Both the position numbers and the translations under genes were made by a program. Shown in pieces: positions 19,748 to 29,229 of a stretch of 64,000 nucleotides of DNA. Below the pieces are notes generated by a model that was not told the origin of the DNA, made no database searches, and saw only the letters and a program-made list of their open reading frames with translations. The stretch is taken from the NCBI RefSeq assembly GCF_019972815.1, contig NZ_BPPA01000006.1:62001-126000 (forward strand), written 5' to 3'. Numbering within the stretch: position 1 is the first letter of the stretch; each line of letters begins with the position of its first letter. Source of the DNA: Lactobacillus huangpiensis. GTDB taxonomy: Bacteria; Bacillota; Bacilli; Lactobacillales; Lactobacillaceae.

Positions 19748-20209
19748 ATGAAAAAAAGTCATGTCATACTTGTTTTCACGTTTTTACTGTTAATTCCCTA
19801 TCTGTGTAGTTTAACCATTATTGGTATTGGTTATGATGCTCTGGTTTTACATTCAGCTGATCTTTTTCGCACTAGTATTGGTGCAACAGTCGGTGCCTTA
19901 ATTATGTTTGCAATTAAGGCAACGATTCAAAGACCGGTCGATTTGCTGGCAGTTGAAATAAACGATGGCTTCTTGAAGCAACTGCTACGTTTTTTCAGTA
20001 TCAGAAGACGCTACTTTTTGCAAATTGCTAATGTAATTTTGGATTTCATTCTTTGCTTTGCTGCCACTTTTGTAGTCAGAGAATTTTTAACACTAGATCA
20101 GATTGTGGGCAAATCAGTTGGTATCGTGATGCTGATCATGCTTTTGTCAACTTGCCTTGGTGCATATGTGGAGTATGATAACCTGTCAATTGATCCCAAA
20201 CAACACTAA
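19748..20209 (+). CDS. integral membrane protein, four predicted helices, unknown function
   Basis: A protein of 153 residues with hydrophobic segments at about 6-28, 43-60, 92-112 and 120-142, and a basic loop (FFSIRRRYF) between the middle helices. I cannot assign a family. It has the ribosome binding site GAGG before the ATG and its own promoter region (AATATG/TAGAAT around 19710-19720). Its end overlaps the convergent next gene by 4 bases. Confidence 0.72.
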   Translation: MKKSHVILVFTFLLLIPYLCSLTIIGIGYDALVLHSADLFRTSIGATVGALIMFAIKATIQRPVDLLAVEINDGFLKQLLRFFSIRRRYFLQIANVILDFILCFAATFVVREFLTLDQIVGKSVGIVMLIMLLSTCLGAYVEYDNLSIDPKQH

Positions 20210-20691
20210 TTTTTAAGACTGTCTTCAAGATATAATTCTTGGGTCAGTTTTTTTGTGTCTAAATTCAAGTTTTGCAAAATATAAGGAGTTAAACTATCTC
20301 CCGGATTTTGGTAAATTTTAATGCCTTCATCTGCAACAGCAGCTAAAAACTGTGAAATTACCATATTTAAAGGTTGACTAAAAAAGGAAATGTTTTGATT
20401 AGTTTTTTCTTCAATTGCTACTTGAGTTTCAGGCAAAACAAATTTCATTAAACCTTGAGGAACTTTAATATTGTTTGGTGCAACAACACCATACCAATAC
20501 ATGAAATTTTCAGGACCAAAAACCACCATACTGCTCCTAGTATTTTTCAAATTGTTTTTGCTAATAAAATCTTGGAAAACTTGATTTTGTTCCATTTCCA
20601 TGTTTGCCTGATTAAAAGTTTTTTGTTCATCCATCACTTGATCTGGAAAAGGACGACCAACGAATGTTACTTTTTTTTGCAGTTTTTTCAT
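20206..20691 (-). CDS. hypothetical protein
   Basis: A soluble protein of 161 residues, with no signal peptide or membrane helix. It starts MKKLQKKVTFVGRPFPDQV, contains a MYWYGVVAPNNIKVPQGLMKF block in the middle and a long C-terminal helix region. I recognise no family. It is 9 bases downstream of recX on the same strand and probably shares its transcript. The ribosome binding site AGGAGAA fits the ATG at 20691. Confidence 0.7.
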   Translation of the reverse strand: MKKLQKKVTFVGRPFPDQVMDEQKTFNQANMEMEQNQVFQDFISKNNLKNTRSSMVVFGPENFMYWYGVVAPNNIKVPQGLMKFVLPETQVAIEEKTNQNISFFSQPLNMVISQFLAAVADEGIKIYQNPGDSLTPYILQNLNLDTKKLTQELYLEDSLKN

Positions 20692-20699
20692 AAATTCTC

Positions 20700-21515
20700 C
20701 TAATATTCAGCTAATTCATCTAAAGGAATAATTTCGCCAGCAAGAAAGGCATCAATTTCGTTACTGGCAAATCCATGTGTGAAGAGATAATTACGTATTT
20801 TATTTTGTCTTTCGCTTTCTGGTAAACGCCGAAAGCGCTTATATGCTTTTATGCCCTGCCTTTTTAAGGCTTCTGTTTGGTCTTCATCATTTTGTGGTAA
20901 ATCAATTTGAGCAATTATTGTGCTGGTCAGAGAACTGGAGAAGCCATGACTTAATAATTTCACCGTCATTTTTCGTTCCAGCTCACGTTTTGCTAATTTG
21001 CCCACTTTGCTTCTCATTGATTTGAGAACTCTTTTGCCTGCATCCAGCCACTTATCGTCATCTACTTCAGCTAAAGCATTGTCGATTATTTCAGGATCAA
21101 TTCCTTTTTGTCTAAGCTTATTGCTTAAACTAAGTGGTCCATCAGTACCTATACGTAAATCTTGTCTAATCATCAATTGAGCGTACTTGGCATCATCTAA
21201 AAAACCCATTTCTGTCAGCTGACTAACTGCTGCTTGTGCAGGTTCATTGTCAATGTCATGTTTATTGAGGTATTGTAAAACTTCAAAAACTGTTCTGGGC
21301 TCATAACTTAAAAATTTAGTTGCAATATTAGTTGCTTTAGCATCTGTATCAAATTGTTTAATTTCCACAATTTGTTCTTCAGAAAGCTCCTGCCCTTTTA
21401 AGAGCATAAACTCAGCCACAGTTTGTTCAGCAGCCGAAAAAGAATATTTGCCGTCTAAAAAGATATTAAAACGACCGGGTCTTTTTTGGCTGCTGACTTT
21501 AGTAATTATTGCCAT
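20700..21515 (-). CDS. recX: regulatory protein RecX
   Basis: A RecX protein of 271 residues made of repeated three-helix units, for example FLSYEPRTVFEVLQYLNKH, MGFLDDAKYAQLMIRQDL and YLFTHGFASNEIDAFL. RecX binds and restrains RecA filaments. An N-terminal extension (residues 1-60, with FNIFLDGKYSFSAAE) is typical of the longer lactobacillus and Bacillus RecX. A strong ribosome binding site (GAAAGGTGAG) precedes the ATG. Confidence 0.92.
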   Translation of the reverse strand: MAIITKVSSQKRPGRFNIFLDGKYSFSAAEQTVAEFMLLKGQELSEEQIVEIKQFDTDAKATNIATKFLSYEPRTVFEVLQYLNKHDIDNEPAQAAVSQLTEMGFLDDAKYAQLMIRQDLRIGTDGPLSLSNKLRQKGIDPEIIDNALAEVDDDKWLDAGKRVLKSMRSKVGKLAKRELERKMTVKLLSHGFSSSLTSTIIAQIDLPQNDEDQTEALKRQGIKAYKRFRRLPESERQNKIRNYLFTHGFASNEIDAFLAGEIIPLDELAEY

Positions 21516-21637
21516 AGTGACTCACCTTTCTACTCCCTAAATCCATGCTAGCAAATTTTGCTCTTTCTTGCTAAAAACTTTTTCCAGGGAGTACAATAAA
21601 TTATTAACATTTAATATTTTATTGTAGAAAGAAAATT

Positions 21638-23014
21638 ATGTACAAGAAATTTAATCAAAATAATCCAAAAGATAAAGATATTATTATTACAATTAAAAGA
21701 CTAGGAATCAATGGTGAAGGCATCGGCTATTACCGCAAAAAAATAATTTTTATTCCCGGTGCCCTGCCTAATGAAGTAGTTGTTGCCAAAATTATTACAG
21801 AATATCCACGCTATATTGAAGCTGAGCTTGTCCGCATTAAGGAAAAAAGTCCTGATAGAGTATCTTTCCCCACTAATGTCAATCCAGAAATTGGTGGACT
21901 CGAACTTGCTCATTTAGATTATCCTAAACAGCTTGAATTCAAGCGTGACAATGTTCTTGAAGCTCTTAAAAAATATCATCCACGCGGTTACAGCAAGTAT
22001 AAAGTTAAAAAAACAATTCCGGCTCCAGAAGAATGGCATTACCGCAATAAAGCTCAATATCAAATTGAACAATCTCATGGTCAGACCAGTTTGGGGCTTT
22101 TTGCACCTAACTCACACGAACTGTTTGATTTGCCTGAAATGCCAACTCAAAGTGAGGCAACCCAAGACACCGAACGTAAAATTAAAAGTTTAGTGGAAAA
22201 ATTGCACATTAGAATTGCAGATCCTTTTCGGCACTTTGATGGTCTTAAGACCATTGTAGTACGTCAAGCCTATGCTACTCACGAAATTCAAGTAACTTTA
22301 ATTATCGTAGGACACAGCCTTAAAAATATTAATCAACTTGCAAAAGAAATTATAAGGCTTCCAGATGTGGTTAGTGTTTATCAAAATGAAACTGATTGGC
22401 GCAACCCACAAGTCTGGGGCAACAAAACCACTAAAGTAGCAGGTAAAAATCAAATCACTGATGAAATTTTAGGCAAAAAGTTTGCCTTGTCACCGCGAGC
22501 ATTTTTTCAGTTAAACCCGGTACAAACTAGTACTTTGTATTCACGCGCACTTAAATTTTTAGATTTGAGTCCAGATGAAACGCTGATTGATGCATACAGT
22601 GGTGTGGGAACGCTGGGAATTTTGGCATCAGATCAAGTCAAGCAGGTTATTGGCATTGAAACTATTCCTGAAGCAATTGCTGACGCTAATCATAACGTGG
22701 AATTAAATCATATCAAAAATGCTAATTATATCCAGGGAAGTGTGGAAAAGATTTTACCTGAACTAGTAAAAAATGGCGTTCCAATTGATGCGCTGATTGT
22801 CGATCCGCCCCGAACTGGTCTAGCGAAAAGTTTGATCAAAACCCTGTTGAGAGTAAAACCCAAAACCTTTGTTTACATTTCCTGTAACCCATCTACTCTC
22901 GCTCAAGATTTAGTTCTTTTAAGTGAGGCATACAATGTCAGATTGATTGAAAATGTCGACATGTTACCCCAAACACCTAGATGTGAATGTGTCGTTAAAC
23001 TTACTTTAAGATAA
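21638..23014 (+). CDS. 23S rRNA (uracil-C5)-methyltransferase, RlmD/RlmCD family
   Basis: An RNA methyltransferase of 458 residues. An N-terminal TRAM domain (about 14-75, IKRLGINGEGIGYY) is followed by the SAM-binding domain with IDAYSGVGTLGILA, the DPPRTGL motif and the catalytic region FVYISCNPSTLAQDL, whose Cys is the nucleophile. The enzyme methylates U747 and/or U1939 in 23S rRNA. The cysteines that would bind an iron-sulfur cluster in E. coli RlmD are not obvious, as usual in Firmicutes. It is monocistronic. Confidence 0.94.
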   Translation: MYKKFNQNNPKDKDIIITIKRLGINGEGIGYYRKKIIFIPGALPNEVVVAKIITEYPRYIEAELVRIKEKSPDRVSFPTNVNPEIGGLELAHLDYPKQLEFKRDNVLEALKKYHPRGYSKYKVKKTIPAPEEWHYRNKAQYQIEQSHGQTSLGLFAPNSHELFDLPEMPTQSEATQDTERKIKSLVEKLHIRIADPFRHFDGLKTIVVRQAYATHEIQVTLIIVGHSLKNINQLAKEIIRLPDVVSVYQNETDWRNPQVWGNKTTKVAGKNQITDEILGKKFALSPRAFFQLNPVQTSTLYSRALKFLDLSPDETLIDAYSGVGTLGILASDQVKQVIGIETIPEAIADANHNVELNHIKNANYIQGSVEKILPELVKNGVPIDALIVDPPRTGLAKSLIKTLLRVKPKTFVYISCNPSTLAQDLVLLSEAYNVRLIENVDMLPQTPRCECVVKLTLR

Positions 23015-23023
23015 ATAAAAAGT

Positions 23024-23057
23024 AAAATAGTTGTCGCAATCAGCGACAACTATTTTT
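23024..23057 (+). terminator. terminator of the rRNA methyltransferase gene
   Basis: The stem AAAATAGTTGTCGC / GCGACAACTATTTTT with a 5-base loop just after the stop codon. Confidence 0.88.
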
Positions 23058-23256
23058 GTGGATCGGGTGTCAATTGAGAATATTTCTTGAGATAAAATCC
23101 TCATATACAAATATATAAAACTTTGCAAATTTTCGCGATAAACTTGTCATTTTAAAATTAGATAACAAACATATTATGGAGATAGAAATCTTGTAACCTT
23201 AACCACACTTTAATAATAGCAGATAGATGTAAGCGCTAGCAAATAAAATGCATAGT

Positions 23257-24213
23257 TTACTTCACATATTTAGCTAAAAATGTCGCAACACGTCTTTTAT
23301 ATTCCTTTGGATGCTTTGAAAATGACTTGGCATGTTTAGCTCCGGGAGCTACCCATATTTCCTTTGGTCCTCTGGTAGCATTATAATTAGGATAGACCAT
23401 TTTAGTTGGTACAAAATTATCACGGCTGCCATGAATAAACAGCATTGGTCTATGATTTTTATGTAACTGTTTAACACTAGAGGCATTACCCATGAAATAG
23501 CCAACTTTTATCTTATTAATGCCGCTTAGAATTTCAACTAGTGGAAAACGAGGAAAAGCAGGCATATTGTACAAGACTCCTGCTTCATGCTCAATTTCAT
23601 CCTTGACGCTGGTATAGCCACAGTCTTCTACAAACGCTTTAACTTGATGAGGAAGTTTAAGCCCACTTGTCATCATGGCAGTTGCCGCACCCATACTTAA
23701 GCCATAAATTACTACCTGTTGGTTCTGACCATATTTTTGCAATAAATACGAGACCCATTTTTTTACGTCATCTTTTTCCGGCCAACCATACCCAATGTAT
23801 TTTCCTTCGCTCTTTCCCTGAGCTCTCGGATCTGGAGTTAAAGTATTATAGCCTAATTGATGAAACAAGGCATCATATTCTCCCATATCTTCTTTCGTGT
23901 CCATATATCCAGGTAAAACAATAGCTGTCTTGTTGGAAGTTTTGTAAGGAATAAAATTTGCGTCTAATTTGAATTTTTCATCAGCTGATTCAATATACCA
24001 CTTTTGTTTAGCAGTTTTTTTAAACCAAATTTTTTCACGGTAAAGAGGATCTGACTTCTTGATTACTTTACTTGAAGAACTTAAAAAACTTTTTTTACCT
24101 GGTACACATGCCACTTTAAAGAAATAGTAACCTGCTCCTGTAAATAATACACATACTAGTAAGATAATAATAATTGATGAAAGCCATAGCTTTTTATGTT
24201 TTAATTTTTTCAA
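23257..24213 (-). CDS. membrane-anchored alpha/beta hydrolase
   Basis: A serine hydrolase of 318 residues. An N-terminal hydrophobic segment (about 10-33) after a basic stretch acts as a signal anchor and would place the catalytic domain outside the cell. The nucleophile is Ser173 in GLSMGAA, with likely acid Asp265 in HGSRDNFVP and base His294 in GAKHAKS. The oxyanion loop is VLPGYMDTKEDMG. It resembles the YqkD/FrsA-like extracellular hydrolases of lactobacilli. The substrate is unknown. It is a single gene between terminated neighbours. Confidence 0.88.
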   Translation of the reverse strand: MKKLKHKKLWLSSIIIILLVCVLFTGAGYYFFKVACVPGKKSFLSSSSKVIKKSDPLYREKIWFKKTAKQKWYIESADEKFKLDANFIPYKTSNKTAIVLPGYMDTKEDMGEYDALFHQLGYNTLTPDPRAQGKSEGKYIGYGWPEKDDVKKWVSYLLQKYGQNQQVVIYGLSMGAATAMMTSGLKLPHQVKAFVEDCGYTSVKDEIEHEAGVLYNMPAFPRFPLVEILSGINKIKVGYFMGNASSVKQLHKNHRPMLFIHGSRDNFVPTKMVYPNYNATRGPKEIWVAPGAKHAKSFSKHPKEYKRRVATFLAKYVK

Positions 24214-24284
24214 TTAGTTCAGCCACCCTCACTAAAATAATATCTTATAGTATAACATTTTAAATTTGTATAGGAATATTAAAA

Positions 24285-24569
24285 ATGAGATTAACAGATT
24301 TATTACAATTAACCAATGATCTAAGCAACCAAACTAACTTGTATTTAACTATCGGTCAAAAAACTATTCCTTTGGCAAAAGTAAAAATTTCAAGCAGTGA
24401 ATGCTTGCTTTTTCCAGGAAAAAAGTCACTTACAAAAGAAAAATTGATTAACTTGGTTAAAAATATTCACGGTCGCAGTATTCCGATATTTATTTATAAT
24501 CAAAAAGAGAGAATTGCTGTTTATGGTATTCAAATTTTACCTGATCAAAATGGAGTTAGGCTAACCTAA
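24285..24569 (+). CDS. small hypothetical protein
   Basis: A soluble protein of 94 residues beginning MRLTDLLQLTNDLSNQTNLY, with alternating hydrophobic strands and helices and no recognisable motif. It is followed by a strong terminator, and AGGA lies before the ATG. The amino acid composition and context indicate a real gene, but I cannot name a family. Confidence 0.65.
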   Translation: MRLTDLLQLTNDLSNQTNLYLTIGQKTIPLAKVKISSSECLLFPGKKSLTKEKLINLVKNIHGRSIPIFIYNQKERIAVYGIQILPDQNGVRLT

Positions 24570-24595
24570 AAAGGCTGCCGTTTGGCAGCCTTTTT
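24568..24595. terminator. bidirectional terminator before mvaS
   Basis: The stem AAAAAGGCTGCC / GGCAGCCTTTTT with a 4-base loop lies between the small plus-strand gene and the 3' end of the mevalonate operon. Confidence 0.92.
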
Positions 24596-24597
24596 AT

Positions 24598-25761
24598 CTA
24601 TTTTTGGAAATATTGACGAATGCGGTTTTTGGTTCCGGCAAAATACCAGTTGCCGTTTTCCTCATCACTTTGAAGCTCTAAGTTATCTTGTGGAAATTCT
24701 AAAGCCTGATTAAAAATTTGTTCATATTCAGGAATAGTTAATTTCTGACGGCGATTAATCATTGTTTGATCTGCACTTGCATGTAGATTCTTTTCATAAC
24801 CCTCAATAATTTGTCCTGAATAAAACTCACCCATTGCCCCTGAACCATAAGAAAATAAACCAATTTTTGCATTTGCCGGCAATTTAGTATTTTCCAGTAA
24901 ACTCAAAAGGCTTAAATATAAAGAAGCAGTGTAAATATTACCGACTTCCTTGCCATAACTAGCAGCAGCAGTAAAATTCTCTGTCAGTCGTTTTTTTGCC
25001 TTTTCATCCAGATCAGTAATTGCCCATTCATTTGCTTTAAAGCCCATTTTTACAAAAGGCAAATGATAAAGTAATGCTGTGAAATCACTAGTTTTTATTC
25101 CAGTTTGTCTAAGATAATCCTTGAATGTGCGTTTAAAAAAGTCTAAATACACATTTTTAGAATATTTACCATCAACTACGGCAACTGCTGAATCATTAGG
25201 ACGCCAGAAGTCATTAATATCCTCACTGTGTGAGCTGTGTCCATTATTGATAGCCAAAATTTGGGGATCAGCCTTTATCAACATGCTAATGCTGCCAGCT
25301 CCTTGTGTCACTTCACCCCCCGTGTTAACTCCATAACGAGCAATATCAGAGCCAATTACAATTGCACTATGATGTGGATGAACGCGGACGTAATCCCGAG
25401 CGATCATGATGCCTGCAGTCATGCCAAAGCAAGCTTCTTTTACTTCAAAAGTTCTGACATTTGCCGGTAATTCCAAAGCCGATTTGATGAAAAGCGAAGC
25501 TGATTTAGACTGGTCAACACTGCTTTCTGTTCCAACGATTAATAAACCGACTTTTTTACGTTCAATTTGATCTAAATATCTAAGCGTTGCATTAATTCCC
25601 ATTGATACTGCATCTTGAGTCTGATCAGCAACACTCATTCTAATTTGACCAATACCAATCAAAAATTTATTAGGATCTTCATTTCGAGCTTTTGCCAAAT
25701 CCACCATATCAACGTATTTGTTTGGTGTATAAAAACCAATTTGATCAATTCCGACTTGCAT
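24598..25761 (-). CDS. mvaS: hydroxymethylglutaryl-CoA synthase
   Basis: HMG-CoA synthase of 387 residues. Catalytic Cys111 lies in VKEACFGMTAG, with Glu79 in GTESSVD and His near 233 in LLYHLPFVKMG. It condenses acetyl-CoA with acetoacetyl-CoA to make HMG-CoA. It is the third gene of the thiolase-mvaA-mvaS operon and its start overlaps mvaA by 17 bases. The operon supplies isopentenyl diphosphate for undecaprenol through the mevalonate route used by lactobacilli. Confidence 0.97.
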   Translation of the reverse strand: MQVGIDQIGFYTPNKYVDMVDLAKARNEDPNKFLIGIGQIRMSVADQTQDAVSMGINATLRYLDQIERKKVGLLIVGTESSVDQSKSASLFIKSALELPANVRTFEVKEACFGMTAGIMIARDYVRVHPHHSAIVIGSDIARYGVNTGGEVTQGAGSISMLIKADPQILAINNGHSSHSEDINDFWRPNDSAVAVVDGKYSKNVYLDFFKRTFKDYLRQTGIKTSDFTALLYHLPFVKMGFKANEWAITDLDEKAKKRLTENFTAAASYGKEVGNIYTASLYLSLLSLLENTKLPANAKIGLFSYGSGAMGEFYSGQIIEGYEKNLHASADQTMINRRQKLTIPEYEQIFNQALEFPQDNLELQSDEENGNWYFAGTKNRIRQYFQK

Positions 25762-26971
25762 TATTTTCCTCTCTGATTTCTTTTAAAAATTCCTTAGCTG
25801 CAGATTGACTGTATTTTTTGCTATTTATGATTTTTTGGAATACAACTTTTTTCTCGGCAGCAGTAGCATCTAAAACTGCAACAATATTTCTGGCCTGCAG
25901 TTTCATGTGTCCTGCTTGTATTCCCCTGGTAGAAATTGCCAGTAATGCTGCTAAATTATTGGCTAAACCAATGGCAGCAATAATATTAGCCAATTGTTCT
26001 GCAGTAATTTTCTCCCCTAAAATACGATAGTTTTGCTTAACATCTTTTCTGGTATTAATTGAGCCGCCAACAGTTCCAATTGGCAAGGGAATGCTAAGCT
26101 TTCCGATAAGATTTTCATTTTCAAGCTGCCATTTGCTGAGACTGGTGTAGGTATCCTTTTTACTTGCAAAAACACCACAAGCTGCCTCTACTGCGCGAGT
26201 ATCGTTTCCAGTTGCCAGTAAGACAGAATCAACTCCGTTCATGATTCCTTTGTTATTGGTAACGGCTCTCATTGGGTCGTCCTGACCAATTTGACTCAAT
26301 AAAGCAATTTTTCTGGCAATTTCTGTTCCACCTATTAAATCAACAGGAATTGCAGCCTTGACTGTTGTGATTTGGCTAGGATAATTTGACAAAATGGCAA
26401 ATAATTTTTGTTTAATGCCAGCAAAATCCTCTAACTCATCTGCCATAAATTCTAAAATTGAATTTACTTTATTTGCACCCATAGCCTCTGCAGGATCAAC
26501 TAATACTTTTATATAAAGCAAATCATTTATTTGCTTAAGTTCTATTTTACGGACTCCACCGCCATGACTTACAAGACTGGCAAAATCAGTATTTGTCTCT
26601 TTAATAAGGGTTGGCAATACTTCTTGCAAGTTGGAGACTTCAAAATTTTCAGCCACCTGCATTACAATTTGGCCCCAAATACCGTCTCGTTGACTACTTG
26701 CGGTAAAGCCACCAGCTTTTGCAACAATACCAGCGCCATTATTAGCCGCTGCAACTACCGAGGCCTCTTCGGTCACCATTGGCACTTGGTAATTTTGACC
26801 ATTAACCAATAGGTTTTGTGATAAACCAACAGGTAAACGTAATTGACCAATTACATTTTCACTTAATAAATCCAAGTCATGCAAAACCTGAGAATCAACT
26901 TGATCCAGTTTAATTCCTTGTTTTTGCAGCATTTCTCGTCTTTTTTCTGGTGCTAACTTATAAAACTTCAT
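25745..26971 (-). CDS. mvaA: hydroxymethylglutaryl-CoA reductase, class II
   Basis: A class II HMG-CoA reductase of 408 residues with no membrane domain. Conserved blocks are GLSQNLLVNG, PMVTEEASVVAAA, EAMGANKVNS and IGTVGGSINTRKDV, with a catalytic His in the C-terminal region (GIQAGHMKLQARN). It reduces HMG-CoA to mevalonate. It is the middle gene of the mevalonate operon, directly after the thiolase gene with no gap. Confidence 0.96.
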   Translation of the reverse strand: MKFYKLAPEKRREMLQKQGIKLDQVDSQVLHDLDLLSENVIGQLRLPVGLSQNLLVNGQNYQVPMVTEEASVVAAANNGAGIVAKAGGFTASSQRDGIWGQIVMQVAENFEVSNLQEVLPTLIKETNTDFASLVSHGGGVRKIELKQINDLLYIKVLVDPAEAMGANKVNSILEFMADELEDFAGIKQKLFAILSNYPSQITTVKAAIPVDLIGGTEIARKIALLSQIGQDDPMRAVTNNKGIMNGVDSVLLATGNDTRAVEAACGVFASKKDTYTSLSKWQLENENLIGKLSIPLPIGTVGGSINTRKDVKQNYRILGEKITAEQLANIIAAIGLANNLAALLAISTRGIQAGHMKLQARNIVAVLDATAAEKKVVFQKIINSKKYSQSAAKEFLKEIREENNASRN

Positions 26972-28120
26972 TTAAAATTTCTCTATTTCATATGCAATTG
27001 CTTGTCCGCCACCAATACAAAGAGTTACCAAAGCCTTATGACCATTGATATGATTCATAATATTGACAGCTGTTCCTACTAAACGAGTTCCGGTAGCAGC
27101 AAGAGGATGACCTAGTGCAATGGCTCCACCAAAAATGTTTAGTTTAGCGGGTGGAATTCGGAGTTTTCGAGCTAAGACAACGCTAGGGGCAGCGAAAGCT
27201 TCATTAACTTCGATTGCATCATAATCATTAATGGTATTGTTTGTTTTTTGTAATAATTTTTCTACTGCAAAATATGGCGCTACACCCATGTATGCCGGAT
27301 CAGTACCAGATTCAGCAAACGATCCCAACCGCGCCAGAGGTTGCAGTTTGAGTTCCTTTACTTTTTCTGCGCTTGCCAAAATAATCATACTGGCACCATC
27401 ACTTAAGGGCGAAGAATTGCCAGCTGTAACTAAACCATTTTTCTTAAAAACAGGTTTTAACTTGCTTAGTGCTTCTAAATTAGTATCAGCTCGAATTGTT
27501 TCGTCCTGCTGGATCATTTTACCGTTTACTTCTACGCCAATTATTTCATCTTGAAAAAAGTTTTGCTGAACAATTTCAACTGCTTTACGATGAGAAGCTA
27601 AACTATATTCATCCATTTCTGTACGCGTAACTCCATATTTTTCTGCTACGTTTTCAGCCGTTAATCCCATATGCTCATGAGAAAAAGCATCAATGAGACC
27701 ATTTTGCAACATTTCGCTTTGAAACTGTGGTTTTTCTTTGTCCTCTGTTAAATAAACAGCATTAGACATACTTTCAGCACCTCCAACAGCTACCAAGTCA
27801 AAGTCGCCCAGTTCCATCTGTCCTTGAGCCAGTCTGAGAGCTTTTAAACTTGAACCACAGACTTCATTAATTGTAACGCTGCTACTTTTGGGACTCATAC
27901 CCGTTTTCAGAGCAATTTGCCGAGCCATATTTTGTCCTAAACCAGCACCCAAAACATTACCCATAAATAAGGCGTCCAGTTTTTCAGCAGGCAGATTAAT
28001 GCTTTTTAGTGTTCCTCTTAAGGCTAACTCTCCTAAATCTATTGCATTTTTTTCAGCCCATAACCCATGATAGCGACCAAAAGGAGTTCTTTTAGCTGCA
28101 ACAATATATATATCTTTCAT
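26972..28120 (-). CDS. acetyl-CoA C-acetyltransferase (thiolase)
   Basis: A biosynthetic thiolase of 382 residues. Nucleophile Cys88 is in NEVCGSSLKALRL, the catalytic His is in GGAIALGHPLAATG and the second Cys is in LCIGGGQA. It makes acetoacetyl-CoA, the first step of the mevalonate pathway, and is the first gene of the operon with mvaA and mvaS. In enterococci thiolase and HMG-CoA reductase are fused as MvaE. Here they are separate genes that abut exactly. Confidence 0.95.
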   Translation of the reverse strand: MKDIYIVAAKRTPFGRYHGLWAEKNAIDLGELALRGTLKSINLPAEKLDALFMGNVLGAGLGQNMARQIALKTGMSPKSSSVTINEVCGSSLKALRLAQGQMELGDFDLVAVGGAESMSNAVYLTEDKEKPQFQSEMLQNGLIDAFSHEHMGLTAENVAEKYGVTRTEMDEYSLASHRKAVEIVQQNFFQDEIIGVEVNGKMIQQDETIRADTNLEALSKLKPVFKKNGLVTAGNSSPLSDGASMIILASAEKVKELKLQPLARLGSFAESGTDPAYMGVAPYFAVEKLLQKTNNTINDYDAIEVNEAFAAPSVVLARKLRIPPAKLNIFGGAIALGHPLAATGTRLVGTAVNIMNHINGHKALVTLCIGGGQAIAYEIEKF

Positions 28121-28216
28121 TTAACCTATCCCTTAGCGAAAAGTTTCAAGTTGCATGATACAAAAATTTTCAACTCGAGGACAGTAATTAGTCAGACATT
28201 AAGAAAAATTTTACAT

Positions 28217-28245
28217 AAAAAAAGAAACCATTAAATGATGGTTCC
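28217..28245 (-). terminator. terminator of galU
   Basis: The stem GGAACCATCA / TGATGGTTCC-like (with GAAACCAT on the other arm) followed by T7 on the minus strand, 30 bases after the galU stop. Confidence 0.8.
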
Positions 28246-28276
28246 TTTAATTGCATAATTGATTAATTTGTTATTG

Positions 28277-29164
28277 TTAATTTTGTTCTTCTAATTTTTT
28301 TCCTAAATCAATAATATATTTACGTAATGCATCCTTCGTTTCCGGATGTTTTAAGCCATATTCTATCGATGTTTCCAAATAACTTTCTTTATTCCCAACA
28401 TCATGACGAGTCCCCTTAAATACGTGCGCTAAAACCCGTTGAGTTTTATTCATGGTATCAATCGCATCAGTTAATTGAATCTCCCCGCCTTTATCTGGTT
28501 TCTGTTCAGCCAAAATTGGAAAAATTTCTGGAGTTAAAAGATACCGGCCAATAATGGCATAATCACTCGGAGCCTTGTCTACTTCTGGCTTTTCTACAAA
28601 AGATTTAACATTTATTAAGCCAGGCGCAATTTCACTATCTGGTTCAATTATGCCATATTTATAAACTTCTTTATGTGGTACCGGCATGACTGCAATTGTG
28701 GAAGCATTAGTTTCACTATAACGGTCAATCAATTGCTTTGTTAATGGTACTTTGTCCATCATCAAGTCGTCGCCAAGCATAACGACAAATGGTTCATCTC
28801 CAATAAAACTACGTCCACGGGCAATCGCATCCCCTAAACCTGCTGGATAGGGTTGACGAGTATAATAAATATTAATTCCCAAATGGGTAATTTCCTGCGA
28901 CATTTTAAGCAGACCTGTCTTGCCTTTTTCCTGCAGATTTTGTTCAAGTTCAGGATTGGAGTCAAAGTGATCTTCAATCGAGCGCTTATTTTTTCCAGTG
29001 ACAATCAAAATGTCTTCAATACCAGATTTTTTGGCTTCTTCAACAATAAATTGAATAGTCGGTTTGTCGACAATCGGCAACATTTCCTTAGGCATTGCTT
29101 TAGTTACCGGCATAAACCTAGTACCAAGGCCAGCAGCAGGAATAATTGCTTTTCTTACTTTCAT
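28277..29164 (-). CDS. galU: UTP-glucose-1-phosphate uridylyltransferase
   Basis: A nucleotidyltransferase of 295 residues. The N-terminal signature [20 protein letters not shown] binds UTP, VEKP and the GIIEPDSEI region follow. It makes UDP-glucose for exopolysaccharide, teichoic acid glycosylation and galactose use. It is a single gene with its own terminator, upstream of which lies the yihY-like gene on the same strand. The family call is unambiguous. Confidence 0.96.
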   Translation of the reverse strand: MKVRKAIIPAAGLGTRFMPVTKAMPKEMLPIVDKPTIQFIVEEAKKSGIEDILIVTGKNKRSIEDHFDSNPELEQNLQEKGKTGLLKMSQEITHLGINIYYTRQPYPAGLGDAIARGRSFIGDEPFVVMLGDDLMMDKVPLTKQLIDRYSETNASTIAVMPVPHKEVYKYGIIEPDSEIAPGLINVKSFVEKPEVDKAPSDYAIIGRYLLTPEIFPILAEQKPDKGGEIQLTDAIDTMNKTQRVLAHVFKGTRHDVGNKESYLETSIEYGLKHPETKDALRKYIIDLGKKLEEQN

Positions 29165-29229
29165 ATTTTTTACGCTTTCTTTAAAATCATAAAACTAATA
29201 TACCAAAATAAAATTGAATGCGCTAATTT